Shown here: piece by piece, positions 56,275-63,384 of the stretch
Layout of the letters: every line of letters starts with the position of its first letter
Numbering within the stretch: the stretch's first letter is position 1
From: Methylosinus sp. H3A
GTDB taxonomy: Bacteria > Pseudomonadota > Alphaproteobacteria > Rhizobiales > Beijerinckiaceae
DNA length: 64,000 bases
Reading direction: 5' to 3'
Assembly: GCF_015709455.1 (NCBI RefSeq)
Contig: NZ_JADNQW010000005.1
Span: 3,030,501-3,094,500, forward strand
The notes under the pieces: model-generated
Seen by the model: only the letters and a program-made list of their open reading frames with translations
Told to the model about the DNA's origin: nothing
Databases searched by the model: none
Program-made: the position numbers and the translations under genes

Positions 56275-58247
56275 GTCTCGCTTCCTTCGTAACCCTCGAC
56301 GCAATAGCGGATCTGCTCAGGATCGTCCCAGACGAGGCTGACGCCGATGTTCCGATTGCCTCTATGAGCTTTTTCGCGCTCTTCCCGCAGCCGGCGCGGC
56401 AGCTCGTCCATGCGGGCGCTGTCCATCAGACTGCGCCACAGGCGTCCCGCCTCGCCGGGGACGCCCGGCGGCGCGCGAAACCACACCGCGGCAGGCAGGC
56501 CCGCGCTCCAAGCCGCGCACAGAAAATCCCGATTGCCGGGGCGCAGCCAATCCGCATCCGCCGGAAAGCCCAATCCTATGCAGAAGGGCGGCTCCGCGCC
56601 GTCCTCCGGCGCCACCAATTTATCGAAGAGCTGCCGGACCGACATGTTGTCGCGTTCGCTCACCCAATAGGGATCCTCGCCGCGAAGCGGCGGAATCTGT
56701 CGAAGGCGCTCCCAGCGCTCCGCCCAACGCTGCCGGCTGCGCAGCTGCGTCGTTCGATCGATGTCGCGCAGCACCACGGGATAGACGGCGCCGAGAGGCT
56801 CCGGCTCGTCGAATTCGCAAGGGATCGGCCATTCGTCGAATGGTTCGGCCAAGAGCGCATGCGGCAGGCAGAACTCGACGATGATCTGGACGACGCCGCG
56901 GCCGCCGCCGACGTCCCGCGCGTGACGCTTCGGTTTGGCCAATTGCGCGAGCAGCTCGTTCAATTGCGCCAGCAGCGCTTCGCGAAGCTCCTCGAGCGAC
57001 ACCGGGCTCTCCGCGTCCCATCCGCCGGGCAATGGCATGACGCCGTCGTCCTTGAAAATGCGGATATGGGCGAGACGCTCGATCCGCTTCTCGCGCCCCT
57101 GTGCGTCGTCGAGAGAGTTGGCGCTCTTGTCCAGCACGACGGCGACATAAAAATTATGGTCCGCAGGCGTCCCGACAGCGGGAGCCGCGAGCGCAATGTC
57201 CGGATGGTCTTCTTTGATCCGCTGCAGCCAATTCTCGAGGGCGGGCGCCAGAGCGGGACGGCGGTCGGCGATCTCGCGGACCAGCCGGCACAGCGGCGGC
57301 GGACCGCCATCGGCCGGGAGCGGCATTTCGGCGAGATGGGCGACGACGCTCCGCAGGCTGCGCTCGCCGCGCAGCGCAGCGCTCGCCGGCAGGCAGGAGC
57401 GATAGAGTTGCTGTAGCAGATCTTTCGGCAATTCCTCCGAATCGAGAAGAAGGACGAGGGCGGCGAGCCGCGCGGGCGCGAGCCATCCCTGCGCGAGCCG
57501 TGTGGCGCATGCGGAGACGAAGGCGAGCCGCAAGCCTCTGTCCTTCAGATAAAGGGCGAGGCTCGACGGCGGTTCGCGGTTTTCCACATCGTTTGCCACA
57601 TCGAGATGTTCGACCGGGGTCGCCTCGAGCTTGCCCTCTCTCCAATTCGGGTCGACTTTGGACACGACCCCGACCAATATGTCGCCGACGAATATCGCCG
57701 CGCCCGACATGCCGCCCCATCGCTTCACGACCTCCGGGCCCTTGGTCGAGACGTCCAAGTCGAAGCGATTGGGGACGAAAGACCAGGACAATAGGCCTTC
57801 GACGCGTCTGTCGTCGGCGCCCGCCGCCGAGGGAAAGCCGTGGCCGACGCAAGGCAGGCTTCCACAGTCGTGAGGCGCTCGGCCGAGAGTGACGGGCTCG
57901 GCCGGAAGCTCCGGCGCCGTCTCGCCGTCGGCGAGCTCCAGAATGGCGAGATCGACAGCTTCGTGAGGAGACCGCCAGGCGACGCGCGCCGCGAGAGCTC
58001 TCGGGCGTTTGCGCTGGTGGAGGGGCAGTCTGGCGCTGTCCACGCCGGCGATCGGATGAACCAACCAGCGCGCGCCTTCCCGCTCCGGCGAGACGACATG
58101 GCGAGCCGTCAGCACGAGATGGGGAGTGATGAGATATCCGCTGCCGATACTTTTGTTTTCTCGGAGGATTTCGACGACGCGCGCTATCTGCATCTGTCGC
58201 GCTTCCCGGCCGCCCAAAAAATTACGAGCAGGATCGATCCGGCTCAT
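56271..58247 (-). CDS. Trypsin-like protease with EAD-like region and VMAP-C domain
   Basis: 658 residues. An N-terminal trypsin-fold domain (about 18-215) has the triad His50 (VLTARHVV), Asp99 (EAVDLAIL) and Ser181 (RWGGMSGAAIF). A helical segment (about 255-345: LVLLLDSEELPKDLLQQLYR, then LCRLVREIADRRPAL) fits an effector-associated domain, a death-like adaptor. The C-terminal half (about 365-655) resembles VMAP-C, with VQIIVEFCLPHALLAEPFDEW and YPVVLRDIDRT. No signal peptide, so it is cytoplasmic, as expected for a regulated effector protease. Its stop is coupled to the MoxR start. Start at 58247; an in-frame ATG at 58193 has a better-placed GGGAAG. Confidence 0.85.
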   Translation of the reverse strand: MSRIDPARNFLGGREARQMQIARVVEILRENKSIGSGYLITPHLVLTARHVVSPEREGARWLVHPIAGVDSARLPLHQRKRPRALAARVAWRSPHEAVDLAILELADGETAPELPAEPVTLGRAPHDCGSLPCVGHGFPSAAGADDRRVEGLLSWSFVPNRFDLDVSTKGPEVVKRWGGMSGAAIFVGDILVGVVSKVDPNWREGKLEATPVEHLDVANDVENREPPSSLALYLKDRGLRLAFVSACATRLAQGWLAPARLAALVLLLDSEELPKDLLQQLYRSCLPASAALRGERSLRSVVAHLAEMPLPADGGPPPLCRLVREIADRRPALAPALENWLQRIKEDHPDIALAAPAVGTPADHNFYVAVVLDKSANSLDDAQGREKRIERLAHIRIFKDDGVMPLPGGWDAESPVSLEELREALLAQLNELLAQLAKPKRHARDVGGGRGVVQIIVEFCLPHALLAEPFDEWPIPCEFDEPEPLGAVYPVVLRDIDRTTQLRSRQRWAERWERLRQIPPLRGEDPYWVSERDNMSVRQLFDKLVAPEDGAEPPFCIGLGFPADADWLRPGNRDFLCAAWSAGLPAAVWFRAPPGVPGEAGRLWRSLMDSARMDELPRRLREEREKAHRGNRNIGVSLVWDDPEQIRYCVEGYEGSET

Positions 58248-58295
58248 GCAAAAAAAATCCGAGCGGACAGGCGCCGGGCCCCGACGCCTGTCCGC

Positions 58296-58610
58296 TCAAT
58301 CGTCTCGCAGCACTTCGACCTTTTCGTATAGGCCGGGAGAAACGACGCGCTCCGGTTTGAGCGTGAGCTTTATTTTCTGTGTGCGGCTCGACTCGATCTT
58401 GCCGCTCGCGCCGACTGACGCTTCCGCGCCGAAGATGTGAAAGCCGATCTTGCCGTCGCCGCCGGCCGAACGCTGGGCGACGACTTGAAACTCCATTTCG
58501 ATCGGACCGAGCTCGAAGCGAATTTCTTCGCCCGATGCGTCCTCGGCCGCGCTGATGATCTCGGCGCGCAGCGATTGCAGCGCCTCTTTCAAGGGAATCG
58601 TATCCGCCAT
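58296..58610 (-). CDS. Trypsin-co-occurring domain 2 (Trypco2) protein
   Basis: 104 residues. Pattern: IPLKEALQSLRAEIISA (N-terminal helix), GEEIRFELGPIEMEFQVV, a glycine-rich turn, KIGFHIFGAEASVGASG, then the basic strand SRTQKIKLTLKPERVV. This is the Trypco2 fold, a small alpha+beta domain always found beside trypsin-like genes in conflict systems, perhaps as a protease inhibitor, substrate or sensor. It is the first gene of the four-gene leftward operon, 48 bases before the protease gene. Confidence 0.85.
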   Translation of the reverse strand: MADTIPLKEALQSLRAEIISAAEDASGEEIRFELGPIEMEFQVVAQRSAGGDGKIGFHIFGAEASVGASGKIESSRTQKIKLTLKPERVVSPGLYEKVEVLRDD

Positions 58611-58656
58611 AGAAGCCTCGCGAACTGGTCAACTCGATCGAATGCAATGAGGCCCA

Positions 58657-58797
58657 TTATAGCAGCTCGGTCTCCGCCCGAAAGAAGAAAGCACAGGCGC
58701 TCGCAGGGTAATCTTTGGCGCCCGAGCGACGGCTCGCTTTCAGATCGAGAGCGCGTAAGCGAAGAAGGTGATCCACAGCGCCGGACAAATTGGTCAT
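58657..58797 (-). CDS. Possible 46-residue peptide between pirin and Trypco2 genes
   Basis: The frame MTNLSGAVDHLLRLRALDLK... ends CAFFFRAETELL and has AAAGGA 8 bases before its ATG. No family is recognised and the length is near the limit for a chance frame in GC-rich DNA. It lies in the 246-base gap (58611-58856) that should hold the conflict-operon promoter, so it may be only leader sequence. Confidence 0.2.
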   Translation of the reverse strand: MTNLSGAVDHLLRLRALDLKASRRSGAKDYPASACAFFFRAETELL

Positions 58798-58856
58798 TGT
58801 CTCGATCCTTTTGTCATGGTTGCGAAGGCGGCCGGCGCGCGGGCGCCGGCCTATGG

Positions 58857-59555
58857 TCACGCGGCGTCGACGAGAACGATCTCGCTGTCCTCCAGCGCAA
58901 TGACGCGCAGGATGTCGACATCGCTGATGGCCGCGCCGTCGCGCGCGTTCACACGCACATCGCCGATCTGCACGGCGCCGCTCGCCGGCACGAGATAGGC
59001 TTTGCGCGCGCGGCCGAGCGCATATTCCGCCGTCTCGCCGGCTTTGAGCGTCGCGCCGACGACACGCGCATCTGTGCGGATCGGCAGCGCGTCACTGTCA
59101 TTGTCAAATCCTGAGGCGAGCGTGACGAAGCGTCCCGATCTCTCGCCCTTGGGGAAGGGGCGAGAGCCCCAGCCGGGCGCGCCGCCGCGCGTGGTCGGCA
59201 GGATCCAGATCTGAAAGATCCGCGTCGTCTCACTCTCGAGATTATACTCGGAATGCGCGACGCCCGAGCCAGCGCTCATCACCTGCACATCGCCGGCTTC
59301 GGTGCGGCCCTTGTTGCCGAGGCTGTCCTGATGCGTGATCGCGCCCTCGCGGACATAGGTGACGATCTCCATGTCGCGATGCGGATGCGTGGGAAAGCCC
59401 GTGTGAGGCGCGATCGTGTCGTCGTTCCAGACGCGCAGATTGCCCCAATGCATCCGCTCGGGATCGTGATAGTCGGCGAATGAGAAATGATGCTTGGCGT
59501 CGAGCCAGCCGTGATCGGCGCCGCCGAGGCTGTCGAAAGGTCTCAGTTCGATCAT
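58857..59555 (-). CDS. Pirin family protein (YhhW-like)
   Basis: 232 residues from ATG 59555, behind AGGAG (a TTG two codons earlier is possible). Bicupin fold: the N-terminal cupin metal site is FPTHPHRDMEIVTYV (two His) plus GSGVAHSEYN (His) and the associated Glu; FQIWILPTTRGGAPGW closes it. YhhW-type pirins oxidise quercetin in vitro and respond to oxidative stress; the natural substrate is unknown. It is divergent from a LysR gene with a TCGAA-n3-TTCGA dyad between, so it is probably that regulator's target. Confidence 0.9.
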   Translation of the reverse strand: MIELRPFDSLGGADHGWLDAKHHFSFADYHDPERMHWGNLRVWNDDTIAPHTGFPTHPHRDMEIVTYVREGAITHQDSLGNKGRTEAGDVQVMSAGSGVAHSEYNLESETTRIFQIWILPTTRGGAPGWGSRPFPKGERSGRFVTLASGFDNDSDALPIRTDARVVGATLKAGETAEYALGRARKAYLVPASGAVQIGDVRVNARDGAAISDVDILRVIALEDSEIVLVDAA

Positions 59556-59642
59556 CTGCAATCTCCTGTCGCGTGATCGGTCGCTGTCGATGGAGACGGA
59601 TTTAAGGGTTGCAGGCTATTCTGTTAAGTCGGATAATTTTGG

Positions 59643-59655
59643 TCGAACTATTCGA
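59643..59655. promoter_or_regulatory. Inverted repeat in the pirin/LysR divergent promoter
   Basis: TCGAA-CTA-TTCGA is a perfect dyad 13 bases before the LysR GTG; a TTA-n7-TAA dyad lies just upstream in the same 112-base region. Either could be the LysR operator, which would give autoregulation and control of the pirin gene. Confidence 0.35.
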
Positions 59656-59667
59656 GAAAGTTGAAAA

Positions 59668-60597
59668 GTGAGCAATCCGGGGACGCCCAGCTTCGACCAG
59701 CTGACGATTTTCCTGGCCGTCGTCGAGGCCGGGAGCTTCGCCGGGGCGGCGCGGCGGCTGAACCGCGCCGTATCGGTGATCAGCTATGGAATCGTCAATC
59801 TCGAGACGCAGCTGGGCATAGAGCTGTTCGAGCGCGAGGGCACGCGCAAGCCGCGGCTCACTGTGGCGGGGCGCGCGCTGCTGGCGGAGGCGCGGGCGAT
59901 CTCGCGCGGCGTCGAGGATTTGCGCGCCAAGGTGAAGGGCCTGCTCGACGGGCTGGAGGCGGAGGTCGATCTCGCCGTCGATGTGATGTTGCCGACGGAG
60001 CGGGTCGGGATCGTGCTGCGAGAATTCGCGCAGCAATTCCCAACGGTGCAGCTGCGGCTTCACATGGAGGCGCTGGGCGCGATCACGGCCATGGTGCAGG
60101 GCGGCGCGGCGATGATCGGGGTTTCGGGTCCGCTCGCGCTCGGCGTAGAGGGCATAGAGAGCGTAGCGGCCGGATCGGTGGCCTTGGCGCCTGTCGCGGC
60201 TCCCGATCATCCTCTGGGGCGCATGGCGCGCATTCCGCGGGGGGCCGCGCGCGAGCATACGCAGCTCGTGCTGACCGATCGCTCGCGCTTCACCGAGGGG
60301 CGCGATTTCTCGGTGATCAGCCCGCGCAGCTGGCGGCTCGCCGATCTCGGAGCCAAGCACGCTCTACTGCGCGAGGGCGTCGGCTGGGGCAATATGCCTT
60401 TGCATATGGTCGCGAGCGATCTGGCGTCGGGCGCGCTGGTGCGGCTCGCCATGCCGGATCATCCGGGCGGACTCTATCGCTTTTCGTGCATTTGGCGGCG
60501 TGACGCCCCGCCGGGGCCAGCGGCCTCCTGGCTGCTCGATCGCTTCGTCGCGCTCGGCGCCGCCGATTTGCCGGTCGATGGGCTGAGCGACGTCTGA
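59668..60597 (+). CDS. LysR-type transcriptional regulator next to pirin
   Basis: 309 residues from GTG 59668. N-terminal HTH with FDQLTIFLAVVEAGSFAGAARRLNRAVSVISYGIVNLETQLG (about residues 9-50), then the effector domain starting EVDLAVDVMLPTERV and ending in a helical cap (PAASWLLDRFVALGAADLPVDG). The AbgR/YafC-like LysR subgroup that sits divergent to pirin is a common pairing, and the inverted repeats in the gap support direct control. No mutation is seen. Confidence 0.92.
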   Translation: MSNPGTPSFDQLTIFLAVVEAGSFAGAARRLNRAVSVISYGIVNLETQLGIELFEREGTRKPRLTVAGRALLAEARAISRGVEDLRAKVKGLLDGLEAEVDLAVDVMLPTERVGIVLREFAQQFPTVQLRLHMEALGAITAMVQGGAAMIGVSGPLALGVEGIESVAAGSVALAPVAAPDHPLGRMARIPRGAAREHTQLVLTDRSRFTEGRDFSVISPRSWRLADLGAKHALLREGVGWGNMPLHMVASDLASGALVRLAMPDHPGGLYRFSCIWRRDAPPGPAASWLLDRFVALGAADLPVDGLSDV

Positions 60598-60759
60598 TCA
60601 CACACGGGAAGTTGGCGCGCCGGACAGGACAAAGATGCGAACACTTATATCGTTGATATTATAATTTAAATTATCAATCCACCTAACTCCATCTCGAAAC
60701 CAGAAACGGCTCGAGGGAGGCCCCAGCGTCGACCGCGCATATGGCGGCAATGCGCTCTA

Positions 60760-61380
60760 TGGCCTGTTGGGATTCAAGATTCCCATTTTTAGCTTGGCGT
60801 GATTCAAGCTTTGGATGAATCGCTTCGTATTGACGGACGCCCAATGGGCGAAGATTGAGCCGCGTTGCCTCGGCAAGGCCAGTGATCCCGGCCGCAGCGG
60901 CAGGGACAACCGCCTCTTCGTGGAGGCAGTGTTGTGGATCGCGCGCACAGGAAGTCCCTGGCGCGATCTGCCAGCGCTTTTCGGCAACTGGAGCACTGCA
61001 TACACGCGTTTTCGCGACTGGGTGAAGGCGGATGTCTGGCAGCGAATGTTCGACGCTGTCTCTGATGAGCCCGACATGGAATATGTCATGGTCGATGCGA
61101 CGATCGTGAAGGTCCATCGCCACGGTCAGGGCGCAAAAGGGGGACTTCGAGCCAGGCCATAGGCAAATCCCGAGGCGGCGTGACCACGAAAATTCTGGCG
61201 CTCACCGATGCGCTCGGCAATCTCGTGCGCTTTCGTCTGATGCCGGGGCAGCGTTTCGACGCCGTCGATGTGCCGCCGTTGATCGAAGGATTGTCTTTCG
61301 CGGCGCTGATCGCCGACAAGGCCTTCGACAGCAACGCCAGCCGCCGCCGTGATAAGCTCACGGTGAATCCCAACAGGCCC
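60760..61380 (+). mobile_element. Internally deleted IS5-family (IS427-like) insertion sequence with intact ends
   Basis: 621 bases. The terminal inverted repeats GGCCTGTTGGGATTCA (60761-60776) and its exact complement (61364-61379) match over 16 bases, with one more mismatched end base. It is flanked by TA on both sides (60758-60759 and 61381-61382), the short TA duplication expected of the group. Complete members are about 830 bases, so some 200 bases, including the transposase C-terminus, are missing. Confidence 0.8.
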
Positions 61381-61383
61381 TAG
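60815..61383 (+). pseudogene. Truncated IS5-family transposase (OrfA + remnant OrfB)
   Basis: Frame A (60815-61162) is OrfA: MNRFVLTDAQWAKIEPRC, LWIARTGSPWRDLPALFGNW and MVDATIVKVHRHGQGAKGG with the first catalytic Asp. A minus-1 shift on AAAAGGGGG (about 61136-61144) gives SSQAIGKSRGGVTTKILALTDALG of OrfB, a normal programmed shift for this group. OrfB then breaks off after IADKAFDSNASR, so the C-terminal part of the DDE domain with the remaining catalytic residue is missing. The frame runs through the right repeat and stops on TAG built from the TA target duplication. The enzyme cannot be active. Confidence 0.85.
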
Positions 61384-61536
61384 GTCAGAATTCGCAGGCA
61401 TGTGCGGCAGAGCGCTCAAGCCGCCCCAGCTAGGGATTTTTGCTGTGGTTTCAGATGGTTGGTGGAATGCTCGGAGGGGTGGGAGGACTTTGAGCCGAAT
61501 GGCGCGGGCTGGTTGGTCGCTATCAGATTCTACTTG

Positions 61537-62379
61537 CTACGGTGATGGCCATTCGATGCGGTCGAGTAACGGCAACTTCATGGATTGGATCAGTTCATTA
61601 AGCCTCACTATATCTACCACGCGCGGCTTCTTCTTCGTCGCATATTTTTTACCCGTGCCGGCCTCCGCGTGCCCCATGAGCTGGTTCTTCTCATCCTGGG
61701 TGGCGCCGGCCGCTGACAGCGCGTCGCGGAAATTATGCCTCAGCGAGTAGAGGGCTTTCAGCGGGTCTTTGATCGACAGCTCGTTACGAAGGCGATCGCT
61801 CCAGAACGAGGAAAACATGTTCGAGACGGAGGTGACGCTCGCCTTCTGCTCGGCGGCCGCCCACAAGGTCTTCCATCCCTTTTGGCGAGCATTCTCGACG
61901 AGCGTCATGAAGCCGCCTTTCAGCAGTTCTTTTCGCACCGGCACATAGCGCTTCCGCGCATGGGCCTTGATGGATCGACCGCCTGCATTCGAGACTTCGA
62001 AGCAGATGATCTCCGGGTGGTCTGGATGGGGGACGACCGTGTCGGGCCCGAGCTGAATGATCTCGGACGAGATGAGGCCGCTGGTGAGCGAAACGACAGG
62101 TATCCAGAACTCCAGCTCGCCGCCGGCCTTGGGGTTTTCGGAGCGGGCGCCTTTCCGAAACACGTCCTGGCCGAAGACGAGGTCGAGCTCCGCTTTATCG
62201 AAGGGCTCGCGCTCATTCGTGCCTGCGGGGATCTCGATATAGATGCCGTCGGTGATGGCCGTATCGATCCAGCCGGCTCTTTGCGCCGTGGCGAGCAGCG
62301 TCGTGATTTGGCCGACGCGTTTGTTGACGGTCGGCGTCTTCAGGCCCGTCGTGATGCGCGTGATTGGATGTATTTGATT
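61537..62379 (-). pseudogene. 5'-truncated tyrosine integrase next to a tRNA
   Basis: An open frame of about 280 residues without its own start, bounded by TAA at 62380-62382, just after the tRNA 3' end. TVNKRVGQITTLLATAQRAGWID is the tail of the core-binding domain. The catalytic domain follows: ALYSLRHNFRDAL (Arg/His of box II), QLMGHAEAGTGKKYA (His and Tyr nucleophile), ending near a proline-rich tail. The N-terminal 200-odd residues and the first catalytic Arg region are missing or altered. A shorter start at GTG 62163 would omit the linker. It is on the same strand as the tRNA and directly downstream, the classic position for an element integrated at a tRNA gene. No second attachment copy is found. 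Confidence 0.75.
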
Positions 62380-62383
62380 TTAT

Positions 62384-62459
62384 TGGTGGGCCGGGTAGGA
62401 CTCGAACCTACAACCAGACCGTTATGAGCGGCCGGCTCTAACCATTGAGCTACCGGCCC
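62384..62459 (-). tRNA. tRNA with CAU anticodon, probably tRNA-Ile2 (k2C type)
   Basis: 76 bases with encoded CCA (62384-62386). Acceptor GGGCCGG (from 62459) pairs perfectly with CCGGCCC. The anticodon loop CTCATAA has anticodon CAT, and the T-loop is TTCGAGT. The GGGCCGG acceptor and CCGCTCATAACGG anticodon arm resemble alphaproteobacterial tRNA-Ile(CAU), whose C34 becomes lysidine, rather than elongator Met, but Met cannot be ruled out. It served as the integration target for the neighbouring integrase. Confidence 0.9.
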
Positions 62460-62637
62460 AGCCGCCGTTTCGGCCGGGATCACCGTTCCTATAGCGGATT
62501 CGCGCCGCGCCGCAACGTCAGATCGAAAATTGGGCGCCGGTGGATTTTCGCGCGACGAAATCCCTTGCGATGGGATAAGTTGCCGCGCCCGCCGGACGCG
62601 CACGGCGCCGGAGCCGGGCCAGCGCATCGGAGCGGCG

Positions 62638-63384
62638 ATGACCTATTGTTGTGGCATTCTGGTTCGTGGCGGCCTCGTCATGATTGCCGACACCCGCACC
62701 AATGCGGGGCTCGACAATATCTCGACCTTCCGTAAGCTCCACATTTTCGAGCAGCCGGGCCGATGCGTGATGATGCTCGCCACGGCCGGCAATCTCTCCG
62801 TCACCCAGGGGGCGGTCACTCTGCTCTCCGAAGGTCTCGAAAATCCCGAGACCCATGAGGTCGAGCGGCTCGTCGATGCGCCGGGAATGCTGCAGGCCGC
62901 GCAACTCGTCGGCCGCGCGGTGCGCCGTTCGCACGCCATCGCTGGGGAGGGGGCCGAGGATTCGGGCGTCAGCTTCGACGTTTCGCTGCTGTTCGGCGGG
63001 CAGATCGGCTCCGGCCGGCTGCGCCTCTTCATGGTCTATACGGCCGGAAACTTCATCGAATGCACGCAGGACACGCCCTATCTGCAGATCGGCGAGCATA
63101 AATACGGCAAGCCGATCCTCGATCGCGCCGTCTCCTTCGACACCGATGTGCTCGACGCGCTCAAGATCGGGCTCATCTCCATGGATTCGACGATTCGCTC
63201 CAATCTTTCCGTCGGCCTTCCCGTCGATATTGCGCTCTTGCGCCGTGACGCGCTGCGCACAGAGGTCTCGACGCGCATCGACGGCTCCGATCCTTACTTT
63301 CGCGATCTGCGCGAGAGCTGGTCGCGGGCGCTGCGGGCCGCGCATATCGCGATTCCCACGCCGCCCTATGGCGGGGCGCCATGA
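62638..63384 (+). CDS. Anbu-type proteasome-like peptidase
   Basis: 248 residues from ATG 62638, with GGAG upstream. The N-terminus MTYCCGILVRGGLVMIADTRTN has the Anbu start, Thr2 being the nucleophile after Met removal; LATAGNLSVTQGAV and the Ntn-hydrolase strands follow. Anbu forms open-ring assemblies and its cell role is unclear; in other genomes it sits with ATP-grasp, alpha-E and transglutaminase genes, none of which is seen here. The end overlaps the next gene (ATGA). hslVU is also in this window. Confidence 0.88.
   Translation: MTYCCGILVRGGLVMIADTRTNAGLDNISTFRKLHIFEQPGRCVMMLATAGNLSVTQGAVTLLSEGLENPETHEVERLVDAPGMLQAAQLVGRAVRRSHAIAGEGAEDSGVSFDVSLLFGGQIGSGRLRLFMVYTAGNFIECTQDTPYLQIGEHKYGKPILDRAVSFDTDVLDALKIGLISMDSTIRSNLSVGLPVDIALLRRDALRTEVSTRIDGSDPYFRDLRESWSRALRAAHIAIPTPPYGGAP

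Noticed and set aside
61136..61180. Transposase frameshift first taken as a mutation
   Set aside because: The AAAAGGGGG slip with continuation into SSQAIGKSRGG is the normal programmed minus-1 shift of this IS group; the real damage is the missing C-terminus.
60598..61536. Second attachment site (copy of the CAU tRNA 3' end) for the integrase
   Set aside because: No stretch matching the T-arm/acceptor end was found by eye between the LysR gene and the integrase remnant.
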